Source: JAFGCY01 sp964609245 (GTDB lineage: Bacteria; 4484-113; JAFGCY01). From it: DNA of 64,000 nt. Of the stretch, positions 25,750 to 35,419 are shown in pieces (positions within the stretch are counted from its first letter, which is position 1; each line of letters starts with the position of its first letter). The stretch lies in contig CAZSSB010000013.1 in the NCBI GenBank assembly GCA_964609245.1, forward strand, positions 4,842 to 68,841, read 5' to 3'. The notes beneath the pieces were generated by a model that saw only the letters and a program-made list of their open reading frames with translations, was not told the origin of the DNA and made no database searches. The translations under genes and the position numbers were made by a program.

Positions 25750-27993
25750 ATGCGCGCCTTTTGGCCAACGGTCCTGCTGATGCTCACGCTCGCCGTGGGA
25801 ACCGTCGGCTGCGCCCACGACACCAGCTGGATGTTCAACGCCGACTACGAGATCGTGGCGGTGGACATCGAGGCGGGCACCTTCACCATCACCGGCGCCA
25901 TTCGGTCGGACTTCGTCCGGCCGCCCAGCGAGGAACAGGAGCAGGAAGAAGAGCCCGCCGAGCAGTTCTACCAGATCAAGGTGCTCAACTCCCCGCTCAA
26001 TGACCGCACGTACACCGTCGTCGCCGTCGAAGAAGCGGGCGAGGAACTGGTCATCACCGTGACGGAGGCCATTCCGGACGCGACCGTCGGCGGAGTCGTC
26101 CAGCTGATCGAGCCCGAGGGCACCCAGCTGGATCCCAAGGAGGTGCTGCTGTACTTCCGCACCGTCGGCGAGCTCGACTCCGACTATTGGTACTACATCG
26201 TCTTCAACCTCTCCAGGGCACCGGAGCTGTACAACCAGGTGGTGCCGGACGACGGCATCCCCTTCAACCAGATCAGCGGCGCCGATCGCGCCCGCAACTG
26301 GGAGATGTACGTGTTGCTGCATCCGACCGGCCAGGGCGATACCGAGGCCTACGCGCTGCAGCGGCCCCGGCTGCCGACCACCATCGCCACCGCGCGCGGC
26401 CCGATGGACGCGACGACGGGCTACTTCACCGAAGGCGAGATCCTGGAGTCGGGCACGACGATCCCGGTCAGCTTCGAGCTGGACATCGCCGTGGCATGCA
26501 GACTGGACGGCAAGGTTCAGCTGATTCAGGGGTTGCAGCCCGACCTGGATGATCCCGTGTATTTCGTGCCAGCGGAGGACATCGCCGCCGGCGACGGACC
26601 GGGGCCGATCCGTCTGCACGCCGCGGAGTTCACCGGCGACAACTTCCTGGATTTGCTGGTGCTCTACGAAGGCGCGGAGGCGGCGGGAGCCCTGCGGGTG
26701 CTGGCCGGCGACGGCATTGGCGGCTTTACCGCCGCCGGCGCGGATGTTCCGGTGGACGGCACGCCCATCGACTGGCACGTCGCCGACTTCAACGGCGACG
26801 GCCGCCTCGACATCGCGGTCCTGACGACCAGTGAAGGCGCGGGCCAGGTCGGCACGTGGCTGTGGGAGGCGGTCGAGGAGCCGGCGGAAGGCGAGGAGTC
26901 GTTCACGCTGACCGCCGGAGAGGTGCTGCCCAGTGGTGATGACCCGGTCGCGATGTCCGGTGGGCTGCTGGAAGGCGGCACGGTGGATCTGGTGGTCGCC
27001 AACGGCGGTACGGTCGAGGAGGAAGACGGCCAGGTGCGTGTGTTCCTCGGCCCCGGCGACGGCACGTTCACAGCCGGCCCACAGGAGGGCATCAGCGGGC
27101 AGGTGCTGGGCGTCGACGTGGGTGAGATGCTCGGCACCCGCGATGACATCGTGGTGACTTACTTCGCGATGGCCGAGATCGACGACGGCGTGCAGGAGCA
27201 GCGGGGCTTCGTGTCGCTGCTGCGCAACACCGAAGAGGAGGAACTGGCGTTCGATAGCACCGCGTCGGGCACCATGTACTTCGACGGCGAGCCCCGGCAC
27301 CCGCTGATTCACGACACGGCCCAGGAACCGGGCAGCCTGACGGGCGTCGTGGTGGTCGACGGCCGCCTGCTGGAGACGCCGGCGGCGCTGCCCAACCAGA
27401 CGATGTACATCCTGCGCCGCGACCGCGACAGCAGCGAGTTCGCCTGGTACAAGGACGAGCGGAACCGCATCGAGATCATCAACTACCTGACCAGCGGCGC
27501 CGAGCCGACGCGGATCCACCTGGCGAATTTCAACGGCGACGAGGTGGTCAATGACTTCGTGATCGTCAACTCGGCGGACGATGACGCCGGCAACCGCATC
27601 AGCATCTTCCACGGCCTCGGGCGCCACAACTACACCAGCGCCGATATCTACTGGACCGATGACACTCCTGAGTCCCTGTACGCCCAGGAGTGGTACCTGC
27701 GCCACACGGTGGGGCCGAACTCCATCGAGCTGGTGATGGACCCGGACTACATCTACGACCTGGCGTTCCTGCCGGTGGGCAGCTTCACGGTGGACTTCAT
27801 GACCGGCACGCGGCCGATCGAATACCTCGGCGTGGTCGAGGAGGATGGACTGGTCGAGGACAACCTGGTGCCGCCGGTGGTGGTGCCGATCGTGGTCGAT
27901 CACGAGGACAACGACCAGTACAACCCGCGGGCCGACGTGTTCGTGACGGATCCCGCCGCCGACATCGTCTGGTGGGACGTGGGGGTGGAGTGA
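25750..27993 (+). CDS. FG-GAP/VCBS-repeat lipoprotein
   Basis: 747 aa. Lipobox TVGC with Cys21. The first 220 residues form an unrecognised beta-rich region containing an acidic EEQEQEEEP stretch. Calcium-binding FG-GAP-like blades follow (for example EFTGDNFLDLLVLYEG, VADFNGDGRLDIAVL, ANFNGDEVVNDFVIVN), typical of integrin-like beta-propellers used in adhesion or surface scaffolding. Its stop overlaps the next ATG (TGATG), so it heads a translationally coupled operon with DUF2993 and DUF5693 proteins. The role is inferred to be at the cell envelope. Confidence 0.75.
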   Translation: MRAFWPTVLLMLTLAVGTVGCAHDTSWMFNADYEIVAVDIEAGTFTITGAIRSDFVRPPSEEQEQEEEPAEQFYQIKVLNSPLNDRTYTVVAVEEAGEELVITVTEAIPDATVGGVVQLIEPEGTQLDPKEVLLYFRTVGELDSDYWYYIVFNLSRAPELYNQVVPDDGIPFNQISGADRARNWEMYVLLHPTGQGDTEAYALQRPRLPTTIATARGPMDATTGYFTEGEILESGTTIPVSFELDIAVACRLDGKVQLIQGLQPDLDDPVYFVPAEDIAAGDGPGPIRLHAAEFTGDNFLDLLVLYEGAEAAGALRVLAGDGIGGFTAAGADVPVDGTPIDWHVADFNGDGRLDIAVLTTSEGAGQVGTWLWEAVEEPAEGEESFTLTAGEVLPSGDDPVAMSGGLLEGGTVDLVVANGGTVEEEDGQVRVFLGPGDGTFTAGPQEGISGQVLGVDVGEMLGTRDDIVVTYFAMAEIDDGVQEQRGFVSLLRNTEEEELAFDSTASGTMYFDGEPRHPLIHDTAQEPGSLTGVVVVDGRLLETPAALPNQTMYILRRDRDSSEFAWYKDERNRIEIINYLTSGAEPTRIHLANFNGDEVVNDFVIVNSADDDAGNRISIFHGLGRHNYTSADIYWTDDTPESLYAQEWYLRHTVGPNSIELVMDPDYIYDLAFLPVGSFTVDFMTGTRPIEYLGVVEEDGLVEDNLVPPVVVPIVVDHEDNDQYNPRADVFVTDPAADIVWWDVGVE

Positions 27994-28985
27994 TGAGAGG
28001 CTGCGTGCAGCGACTGGCCAACTGCGTGTTCGGCGTGGTGCTGGTGGCGGTGGTGGGCCTGCTGCTGGTCTACTACCTGGTGCTGCCCAAGCTGGACGAG
28101 ATGCTGGCCGACGCCGTCCGGCGCGAGTTCATCCTGCCGCCGTCGAGCACGGTGGGCATCACCCGCGGGTCTCTGCTGGATACCCTGGAGGGTGAGGTCA
28201 AGCACTTCCACGTGGCCAGCAGCGAGGCCAAGATCAGCGGGCTGCTGGTGGAGGACGTCGAGTTTCGGGCCGAGGGCATCCGCTTCGATCTGCCCCAGAC
28301 GCTGATCTCCGGCCAGGCCGAACTGCTGGAGGTCGCCCACGGCGAACTGGTGTTCCGCGTCGCCGAGGAGGCGCTGGAGGATCGCTGGGCGGCGGATCTG
28401 CGCAAGCGCGGGCTGAGCGACGTCCAGGTCGAGCTGACCGACGATCAGGTGGCGGTCGACTCCGTGCTGGACCTCAAGCTGACCAAGGTGCGCGTCGGGG
28501 CGCGGGGCGAGCTCTACGTCGACGGTACCGAGCGCATCCGCTTCAAGGTGCTGGAACTGGAGCTGGGCGGCGCCAACGTGGGCGTCGAGGAACTCAAGGC
28601 GGTGTTCTCGGCGCTGACACCCGTGATCGACCTCGGCCAGTTCAAGATGTCGGTGGCGATCGACGACGTCGGGATGCGCGACGGTTACCTCTACGTCCAG
28701 GCCCGCAGCATGAGCCTCGAGGAGAAGCTGGCGCGCGAGCAGGCTGCGGAAGAGGACCCGCAGGCGGATGCCGAGCAGGACACCGGCGGCACGCGCATCA
28801 GGATCCCCACGCTCGACGAACTGCGCAGCCTGTTCCTGGAGGAGACCGCCGAGGAGGAGGCTGAGGATGACGGCGCGGCGGACGAGGAGCAGCAGGCCGA
28901 TCAGGATACAGCCAGTGAGGACGGTGAGGACCATGCAGCAGAAGACGGGGTGGCGGACGGCGCGGACCGTCCCGCCGAGGACTAG
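27993..28985 (+). CDS. DUF2993 (LmeA-like) membrane-anchored protein
   Basis: 330 aa. One N-terminal transmembrane helix (about 9-32), then the DUF2993/LmeA-type beta-rich lipid-binding-like domain: ITRGSLLDTLEGEVKHFHV, GLLVEDVEFRAEGIRFD, a second half at VQVELTDDQV, and LYVDGTERIRFKV. LmeA in mycobacteria affects phosphatidylinositol mannoside processing; other members bind lipids. The C-terminal 60 residues are extremely acidic (Glu/Asp/Ala). The ATG overlaps the preceding stop by one base. Confidence 0.75.
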   Translation: MRGCVQRLANCVFGVVLVAVVGLLLVYYLVLPKLDEMLADAVRREFILPPSSTVGITRGSLLDTLEGEVKHFHVASSEAKISGLLVEDVEFRAEGIRFDLPQTLISGQAELLEVAHGELVFRVAEEALEDRWAADLRKRGLSDVQVELTDDQVAVDSVLDLKLTKVRVGARGELYVDGTERIRFKVLELELGGANVGVEELKAVFSALTPVIDLGQFKMSVAIDDVGMRDGYLYVQARSMSLEEKLAREQAAEEDPQADAEQDTGGTRIRIPTLDELRSLFLEETAEEEAEDDGAADEEQQADQDTASEDGEDHAAEDGVADGADRPAED

Positions 28986-29373
28986 TCTGACGATCGCGGC
29001 GATGGCGCTGGCGGCTGCCGCGTTGCTGGTCGGGCTGGCGCTGGCCGCCGAGCCGGGCGGCAAGGAGGACCCGCTGGCGACGATCAGCTACGTCGGTCGC
29101 TACGCGCAATTCTCACGCGTCGAATGCGCGGCGCGGCGCAGTCTGCGGCTGGGCACCGGCGCCGAGCTGGTCATCGTGGATCCGGCCTTCGAGGAGATTG
29201 CCGTGCGCGAGTTTGACCCGCTGCGCGACACGCTGGTCGACCTGACGGAGGGCACCCCCGTGCAGCTGGCGGTGCTGATCGCGGGACATCACTACGTCAA
29301 CGGCAGCAATCACGACGTGTTCCTGCGTGCCGACGAGGACATCGTGCTGCTGATGCGCGGGGAGTGGAAATGA
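28933..29373 (+). CDS. Small exported protein of unknown function
   Basis: 146 aa with an N-terminal signal or anchor helix (LTIAAMALAAAALLVGLALA). The exported part contains two beta-hairpin-like runs (SLRLGTGAELVIVDPAFEEI, VLIAGHHYVNGSNHDVFL). No family is recognised. The chosen start overlaps the preceding gene by 53 nt but has GTGAGGA just upstream; without it the signal peptide would lack its basic end. The next gene starts within its stop (ATGA). Confidence 0.6.
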   Translation: MQQKTGWRTARTVPPRTSLTIAAMALAAAALLVGLALAAEPGGKEDPLATISYVGRYAQFSRVECAARRSLRLGTGAELVIVDPAFEEIAVREFDPLRDTLVDLTEGTPVQLAVLIAGHHYVNGSNHDVFLRADEDIVLLMRGEWK

Positions 29374-31403
29374 GCCGCGCTCAGCTGTGGATCTGCTACA
29401 TATTCCTGGTCGCGGGTTTGGTGGTCGCGGTGTATTCGATCTGGCTGAAGACCACCGCCGACGGCGCCTATGGCCGCGAGCTGGTCGTGCTTGTCGACTG
29501 GCACGCGCTCAACTCGCTGGCGGGGGTCGGAGCCGAGGAGGGCACCGACACACTGGGCGAGGACCGGCCGCCGGTGCGCAGGCTGCTGGACGAGCTGGAC
29601 GGGGCCTCGGTGTGCTACGGGGAGGAGACCGTCGGTACGCTGCTGGATCAGGGCGTGTTCGCGCCGGCCTGGGTTGAATCGGCGGCTCCGGCCTACACCG
29701 TGATGCAGCGCGCGCACGAGCACAACATCGCCGCCGGCGCGGGGCGTCACGGTTATCGCTTCGAGCAGGGGGCCGCGACCGCCGGCCGGTTGGTGGTGGA
29801 GTTCCCGTCCTTGCCGGAAGAGGACCTGATGCTGCTGCCCGTGGCCTGGCTGGACACCGTGATCGATACCGTCCACGGCTGGAAGGTCCCGCTGGTGCTC
29901 AGGCCCGGTGGCGTCGAATTTCTCGGCGAGAACGGGCTGGGCAACACGCTGGGCTTCGCCGCCGCGCAGCCGCTGATGCTGTTCCAGGGACCGACGGTGC
30001 TGGGGTATCCCGGGCGACTCGACGACGTGGCCGGCCAGCTGAAGGGCCAGGACCAGGTCTTCGGCTGGGTCGAGTTCGACGAACAGGACGGCGGTCACGA
30101 ACTGGCCGCCCGCCTGTCGCCACGCGTTGTGCGCGTGCACTCGATCCCGCCTGAGGAGATGGTCAACTACGACGCGGCGGGTGCCGTCGCGCGGTACACG
30201 CGCGCGGCGCGCGAGCGCAACATCCGCTGCCTCTACGTGCGGCCCTTCGTCCGCGGAAGCGCGGCGCTGCCCCTCACCAGCGAGGGCTATCGCGAGCGTC
30301 TGGCGGAAGCCAACCGGCAGTACTTCCAGCAGCTGCAGCGGTCACTGCTGAGCGCCGGCTTCCGGCCGACAGCCGAGCCACCCGTGCCAACCGATCCACC
30401 CGACTGGCTGACCCGCATCCGCCCGCTGTTCGTGACACTCGCCGTCGGCGCGGTTGGCACGCTGCTGTTCGCCATGTGGCTGACTGCCTGGCCCCGCTGG
30501 GTCTGGTGGCTGCTGATCGCACTGACCGCGCTCAAGGCGATAGCCGCCGTCTTCGTGCCCGTCGTGGATGCCGCGGTGCTGTTTGCCGCCTCGCTGTTCT
30601 TCCCGCTCTGGGGCCTCTGGCTGGCCATGCTCGGTTACCAGCGGATGGTGCGCGACCGACCCGCATGGCATCCGGCGCGGCTCGGTGCCGCCCTGCTGGC
30701 GCTGGTGGTCGCCAGCGCGTTCACGGTGCTGGGTGGTCTGTTGATCCACGGCGGGATGTGGGACGCAGCGGCGATGCTCAAGGTCAGCCAGTTCCGCGGC
30801 GTAACGCTGGCGCTGGCCGTACCGCTGCTGGTGTTCGCGGCCTATGCCTGGCAGGGCGAGACGCTCCAGGATGCCTACGACAGCCTGACCGGACGCCTCA
30901 GCGACTACTGGCAGCGCCTGCTGGCGCTGTGGCAGTCGTCGATCCGCTACGGCGACGTGGCGTTCATCTTCATTGCGCTCGGCGCGGTGGCGATTGTGCT
31001 GCTCAGGAGCGGCAACGAGTCGCCGCTGGAGGTGCTCAGCGTCGAGACCTGGTTCCGCGAGGGCCTGGAGCAGGTGTTCGCCGTCCGGCCGCGCACCAAG
31101 GAGCTGATCGGCCATCCGCTGCTGGTGGTGTTCTTCCTCAGCCTGCCGTGGCGCAACCGGCTGACGCTGCTCTTCGGGCTGGCCGGGCTGCTGGGCCAGG
31201 TGAGCATCCTCAACACCTTCTGTCACCTTCATACGCCACTGCTGGTCACCGGTCAGCGCGTGCTGCTGGGGCTGGGCTTCGGCCTGCTGAGCGGCCTGTT
31301 GTGGGGGATCGTCGCCCTGCTGGGCGCGCGGCTGTGGCACCGCTATCGGCCCGTCCACGGCGCGCTACCGGTGAGTGACCTCAGCGATGACGCCGCCGAA
31401 TAG
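29370..31403 (+). CDS. DUF5693 family membrane protein
   Basis: 677 aa. N-terminal membrane helix, a large outside domain (about 40-330), and a C-terminal half with eight or more helices. The outside domain matches my recollection of DUF5693: VGTLLDQGVF, GLGNTLGFAAAQPLMLFQGP, VLGYPGRLDDVA, VFGWVEFDEQDG, VVRVHSIPPEEM and RERNIRCLYVRPF. In Firmicutes such genes often lie near the cell-wall pyruvyl transferase csaB, so a role in envelope polysaccharide export is plausible but unproven. It is the last gene of the operon and converges on mnmA with a 39-nt overlap. Confidence 0.75.
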   Translation: MSRAQLWICYIFLVAGLVVAVYSIWLKTTADGAYGRELVVLVDWHALNSLAGVGAEEGTDTLGEDRPPVRRLLDELDGASVCYGEETVGTLLDQGVFAPAWVESAAPAYTVMQRAHEHNIAAGAGRHGYRFEQGAATAGRLVVEFPSLPEEDLMLLPVAWLDTVIDTVHGWKVPLVLRPGGVEFLGENGLGNTLGFAAAQPLMLFQGPTVLGYPGRLDDVAGQLKGQDQVFGWVEFDEQDGGHELAARLSPRVVRVHSIPPEEMVNYDAAGAVARYTRAARERNIRCLYVRPFVRGSAALPLTSEGYRERLAEANRQYFQQLQRSLLSAGFRPTAEPPVPTDPPDWLTRIRPLFVTLAVGAVGTLLFAMWLTAWPRWVWWLLIALTALKAIAAVFVPVVDAAVLFAASLFFPLWGLWLAMLGYQRMVRDRPAWHPARLGAALLALVVASAFTVLGGLLIHGGMWDAAAMLKVSQFRGVTLALAVPLLVFAAYAWQGETLQDAYDSLTGRLSDYWQRLLALWQSSIRYGDVAFIFIALGAVAIVLLRSGNESPLEVLSVETWFREGLEQVFAVRPRTKELIGHPLLVVFFLSLPWRNRLTLLFGLAGLLGQVSILNTFCHLHTPLLVTGQRVLLGLGFGLLSGLLWGIVALLGARLWHRYRPVHGALPVSDLSDDAAE

Positions 31404-32453
31404 CACGATCCCGTCGCGATAGCCGACCAGCCACTGCCCCGGCGCGATGCCGAACTGCTCGCCGGTTGGGACCGCCCTGACGGTGTCATCCTGCGCATCC
31501 AGTCGGGCGGGCCAGAGCTGCTGCCGGTAGCGAGCGCGCACCTGCACTTCCTCACCACACTGCCACAGGCCCGGTGCCATGTCGGTGAACTGCGTGAGCG
31601 TCAAGGCGGTCACCGGATGCGCGTCCTGCTGCGCGACCACCACGGTGTTGGTCTCGGGAATCAGCGCGTGCACCACCAGCCCCTCGCTGCCCCCGCCGAG
31701 GCGCAGTCCCTTGCGCTGACCGATGGTGAAGTGCTCGATGCCGGGGTGCCGGCCCAGCAGGCGACCGGCCTCATCGCGGATCTCGCCCGGCTGAGGCTCG
31801 GCGCCGGTGTGCCAGTGCATCAGTTCGCGGATGCCGACGCTGCCGTTCAGGAAGCAGATGTCCTGGCTCTCGGCGCGCGCAGCACTCGGCAGCCCGGCCT
31901 CGGCCGCCAGCCGTCGCACCTCGGCCTTGGTGCAGCCGCCGACGGGGAAGCGGATTCGGGCCAGTTTCCGGGGCTCGATGCAGGCCAGGAAATAGGTCTG
32001 GTCCTTGCCGTCGTCCGCGGCAGCGGCCAGCAGGGGCGGTCCTTCGGCGGCGCCGCTGCGCCCCATGATCCGCGCATGGTGCCCGGTGGCCACCAACTCG
32101 CAGTCCTGCTCGCGGGCCAGCTCGAAGAACGCCTCGAACTTGATGAAGCGGTTGCAGTCGGCGCAGGGATTGGGCGTGCGGCCCCGCCGGTACTCGTCGA
32201 TGAAGCGCTCGATCACCCGCTGCTCGAACAGCTCGGTCAGGTCGGCGGTGTGATGCGGAATGCCCAGCACCTCGCAGACTCGCCGCGCGCTTCGGGCCCC
32301 CGCGCGCCCGCAGCAGGGCCCGGCCGCCGACGCGTCGCCGTAGAGCTCCGCCGTCAGGCCGATTACCTGGTAGCCGGCGCGCTTGAGCAGCAGCGCCGCG
32401 ACGCTGGAATCCACGCCGCCCGACATCGCCACAAGTACGCTGCCGCTTCGCAT
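31365..32453 (-). CDS. mnmA: tRNA-specific 2-thiouridylase MnmA
   Basis: A 362-aa enzyme that thiolates U34 of Lys/Glu/Gln tRNAs. Motifs: the PP-loop AMSGGVDSSVAALLL, the first catalytic Cys in TPNPCADCNRFIKF, GKDQTYFLACI, the second Cys in AESQDICFLNG, and the C-terminal FTIGQRKGL. Its end overlaps the 3' end of the DUF5693 gene on the other strand. The start follows a TACACT box by 7 nt (32466 to 32461), so it too is probably leaderless. Confidence 0.95.
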   Translation of the reverse strand: MRSGSVLVAMSGGVDSSVAALLLKRAGYQVIGLTAELYGDASAAGPCCGRAGARSARRVCEVLGIPHHTADLTELFEQRVIERFIDEYRRGRTPNPCADCNRFIKFEAFFELAREQDCELVATGHHARIMGRSGAAEGPPLLAAAADDGKDQTYFLACIEPRKLARIRFPVGGCTKAEVRRLAAEAGLPSAARAESQDICFLNGSVGIRELMHWHTGAEPQPGEIRDEAGRLLGRHPGIEHFTIGQRKGLRLGGGSEGLVVHALIPETNTVVVAQQDAHPVTALTLTQFTDMAPGLWQCGEEVQVRARYRQQLWPARLDAQDDTVRAVPTGEQFGIAPGQWLVGYRDGIVLFGGVIAEVTHR

Positions 32454-32466
32454 CGCTGTGAGTGTA
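32454..32466 (-). promoter_or_regulatory. Near-leaderless promoter of mnmA
   Basis: Minus-strand TACACT (32466 to 32461), 7 nt, ATG at 32453. It lies in the 61-bp space after herA. Confidence 0.45.
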
Positions 32467-32514
32467 CCCGCCGGCCGGCGGGCCGCCTCCAGGTTGACGG
32501 GATTGACCGAACGG

Positions 32515-34263
32515 CTACTTCAGGTCGCGGCGGAAGGCGAAGGCGCTCTCCGTCTCGCGAATCGCCAGCGTCTCCTCTTCCTCGTACTGGTCGCCGGGGA
32601 CGCAGGTCGGGAAGGGGAACTTGCACCACACCGGCTGGACGAACTTGGCGTGCTTGAGCAGGAAGGTCCCGCGCGGCACCGTCGTCAGACGGTCGCGCAT
32701 ATCCTGGTCCAGCCAGCTGTAGTTGTCGGTCATCAGCTCCGCCGGTCCGGTGCGGCCGTAAATGATCGTCGAGCTGTTGTCCACCACCTGGCGGTCGATC
32801 TGGCTCATGAACTGCTCGACGCCGAACAGCGAGACGCCGATCGAACGGCCGCGGGCGGTGATCTCGATCAGCGACTGCTTGATCGGCGCGCGCACGCCGC
32901 GGTCCGAGGGCGCGAACTTGTTCAGCTCGTCGATAAAGAACACCACGCTGTCGAAATCGCGATCGACGTTCTTGTCCAGCAGCATCTCGTAGACGCGGGT
33001 CAGGATCTTGTTGAAGACCATCATCTGGCCGCGGTCGTTGAGGCTCTGGATGTCCAGCACGAAGATGGAGCCGTTGTAGAGGTCGGCCAGCGGGATGTCG
33101 ACCGGGTCGACGCCGCCGGTGCAGACCAGGCCGTCATAGAGGCCGGCCAGCGCGTCGAGGTTCTTGGCGCACTTGTAGAAGTCCTCCTTCTCGTGACCCC
33201 GCCAGTGCGTGATGTGCGCCTGGCTGACCACGCGCCGCTCCTCGTTGAGCCACTCGATCAGGTGGTCGTAGCTGACGATCGGCTGGCGCTCGATCTGGTC
33301 GCGGACGTCCACGTAGACGGCGTCGACGGCCTCGTCCCAGCTCTCCTCGTCGAACAGCGTCGGGATGTCCTCGACGATCTCCGTCAGCTCCCAGATGAAG
33401 TGCTCGACCTTGCCGTCGCGCCGGAAGGACTTGGTGTGGCCCTCGAACTTGCGGTCGAACGGCGCGAAGACGCGAACGTTCTCGAAGGGTGTCATCTCGA
33501 TGTCGAGCACGTCGTACATCTGGCGGCACTTGTTGGTGTAGGCGTCGTCTTCCTCGTACTGCGGATTGGGTTTGTCCAGATACAGCAGGTCCTTACCCTT
33601 GACGTTGAAGAACACGGCGGCGACGCGCCGTTTCTCCGTCTTGATCATCTTCTCCAGAATCGACTTGAGCAGGAACTCGACCAGGCTCGTCTTGGTGGCC
33701 AGACCCGAGATTCCGGACATATTCATGTGGCTGCCTTCGGGTCCGATCAGGAAGTCGTCGTCCAGGAAGATCGGCACAAGGTTGCCGTCGCCGTTCTCCA
33801 TCACGCCGATCGGCACGCCGCGGCCCTCTGCCACGTAGTCGCCCATGCCGAGCGCCCAACCGATGCCCTGCGGGCTGGCGAAGTAGACTACGCCGCGCCC
33901 GATCGGCCGCACGCGCTCGTGAGTGGAGCGGATCACGTTGATCTTGGCGATCATGATTTCGGCCAGGTCACTGGGCGGCGTCACGCTTGGATCCCCGAAG
34001 TCGTGGCTGATGAAGTCGGACAGGAAGCTCTCGATGTCCATGATGCTTCTGAGCTCGACGACGGTGCCGAAGGTCACGTGCCCGTCCTCGGTCACGGCCG
34101 CGACGACGTTACCCAGCTCCACGCTCGCCACGCCGGCGCTGATCCAGAAGTTGAAGTACTGCGCCGTGTTGGGATGCTCGCGCGTGCTGGCGGCCTTGCC
34201 GATCGGCTCGAAACCGAAGTTCACGTACTCCGGAAACTTACACTCAGGATGTCCGTTCTGCAT
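32515..34263 (-). CDS. herA: HerA-type ATPase (FtsK/HerA superfamily)
   Basis: 582 aa. The N-terminal beta-barrel (HAS-barrel-like; ASVELGNVVAAVTEDGHVTF) precedes the P-loop NMSGISGLATKTSLVEFLLK, where the usual Gly before Lys is Thr, as I recall for bacterial HerA relatives. Walker B is VVFFIDELNKFAP, followed by ARGRSIGVSLFGVEQFMSQI and the arginine-finger region IIYGRTGPAEL. HerA is a hexameric DNA translocase that works with the NurA nuclease in end processing. AGAGGAGAA precedes the ATG. It lies 82 bp after a NurA-like candidate on the same strand. Confidence 0.8.
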   Translation of the reverse strand: MQNGHPECKFPEYVNFGFEPIGKAASTREHPNTAQYFNFWISAGVASVELGNVVAAVTEDGHVTFGTVVELRSIMDIESFLSDFISHDFGDPSVTPPSDLAEIMIAKINVIRSTHERVRPIGRGVVYFASPQGIGWALGMGDYVAEGRGVPIGVMENGDGNLVPIFLDDDFLIGPEGSHMNMSGISGLATKTSLVEFLLKSILEKMIKTEKRRVAAVFFNVKGKDLLYLDKPNPQYEEDDAYTNKCRQMYDVLDIEMTPFENVRVFAPFDRKFEGHTKSFRRDGKVEHFIWELTEIVEDIPTLFDEESWDEAVDAVYVDVRDQIERQPIVSYDHLIEWLNEERRVVSQAHITHWRGHEKEDFYKCAKNLDALAGLYDGLVCTGGVDPVDIPLADLYNGSIFVLDIQSLNDRGQMMVFNKILTRVYEMLLDKNVDRDFDSVVFFIDELNKFAPSDRGVRAPIKQSLIEITARGRSIGVSLFGVEQFMSQIDRQVVDNSSTIIYGRTGPAELMTDNYSWLDQDMRDRLTTVPRGTFLLKHAKFVQPVWCKFPFPTCVPGDQYEEEETLAIRETESAFAFRRDLK

Positions 34264-34345
34264 GTCCCGTTCTCCTCTTATCCGTGTGACCTGCTCACCG
34301 TCACTTGCTTGCCGCCGGCCGGCCGCGCGGTCCGCCGCTTGCCGG

Positions 34346-35419
34346 CTAGTTTCTTGCGAAGTATGACTTGACCGTGGCCCGCGTCGGCACCAGGCTGGAC
34401 AGGAAGTCCTGGCAGAGCTTCAGCGGGAAGATCAGCTTGTCCCAGTTCTCGGCCGGATAGGTAACCGGCAGTCGCTCGTCGATCAGTCGCGCGCTGAGCG
34501 CGTCCGCGCGTGTGGTCGCCTCGCTGTCGCTGTCCGCCACGATCGTGCAGCGCAGCAGCCCGAATTCGGGATCGGCCTGGGCGCTCGATCGCAGCCGGAC
34601 GAACCACGTGTACTTGGGCATCGGGTCGTCGCCGACCGTGTTGATGACGCTCATCACCTGTCCGCGACCGTAGGCCGGGATGCGCAGCTGCGGCTCCAGC
34701 AGTTCGCTGTTCTGCCACGGGACGTAGACGCGCCGCGCCAGGGCTACGAAGTTGCTGGTCAGCCACTTGTTGGGCACGTCCGCCACCATGCCGCTGGCGG
34801 CCATGAAGTTGGTCTGGTCCTTGCCCTCGGCGCGCAGCCAGCGGATATAGAGCCGGCCGCGCTGTTCCAGCGTCAGCTCGCGGGCGCGGCGCACCGCCGC
34901 GATCCGCAGCTGGGTGTACTCCGGGCGATCGCCGCCGCTGTCCACCAGCCGCAGCTCCCGATCGCTGCTGAACTGCTCGAGCACCGCCGGGTCGTTAACG
35001 AACTGGAACGGCACCAGCACGTTGTTTCGGAGCTCGGGCTGCCCCCAGACGCGGAACTTGCGTCCCGCCCGCTGCAGGATGATGGTGCCTGTGATCGCGT
35101 AGTGCACCGGCACCTCGAAGCCCTTGTGCACGAAATGCCCGACCAGCTGCGTGCGCTGCAGCATGCGGGCGAAGTAGACGAGGTTGACATCGGCCGGCCG
35201 CTCGACTTGCGAGTAGTCCCGATCCGGTGCTTCCGGCTCCACGGTTTCGAGCCGGAAATTGTGGAAGCCTTCGCGCACCCGGAAGTTGTCCTCTTCCAGC
35301 GACTCGGCCGGCGAAGTCCTGCCGCCCAGATCGCTCAGCAGCGCGAAGACGCGATGCAGGTGGCTGCGGCTGGCTTCCGCCCCCGCGGCCGTCCCGACTG
35401 AGGCCTTGTCGTCACTCAT
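34346..35419 (-). CDS. NurA-like candidate (nuclease partner of HerA)
   Basis: 357 aa, no signal peptide. The assignment rests mainly on its place immediately upstream of herA and on the C-terminal pattern YTWFVRLRSSAQADPEFGLL, which resembles the end of NurA domains. Possible acidic residues lie in ELRLVDSGGDRPEYTQLR and RWLRAEGKDQTN, but I cannot see the canonical N-terminal Asp-Gly-Ser of NurA with confidence. It overlaps rplY by 8 nt, so they share a transcript. It could instead be an unrelated HerA partner. Confidence 0.45.
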   Translation of the reverse strand: MSDDKASVGTAAGAEASRSHLHRVFALLSDLGGRTSPAESLEEDNFRVREGFHNFRLETVEPEAPDRDYSQVERPADVNLVYFARMLQRTQLVGHFVHKGFEVPVHYAITGTIILQRAGRKFRVWGQPELRNNVLVPFQFVNDPAVLEQFSSDRELRLVDSGGDRPEYTQLRIAAVRRARELTLEQRGRLYIRWLRAEGKDQTNFMAASGMVADVPNKWLTSNFVALARRVYVPWQNSELLEPQLRIPAYGRGQVMSVINTVGDDPMPKYTWFVRLRSSAQADPEFGLLRCTIVADSDSEATTRADALSARLIDERLPVTYPAENWDKLIFPLKLCQDFLSSLVPTRATVKSYFARN

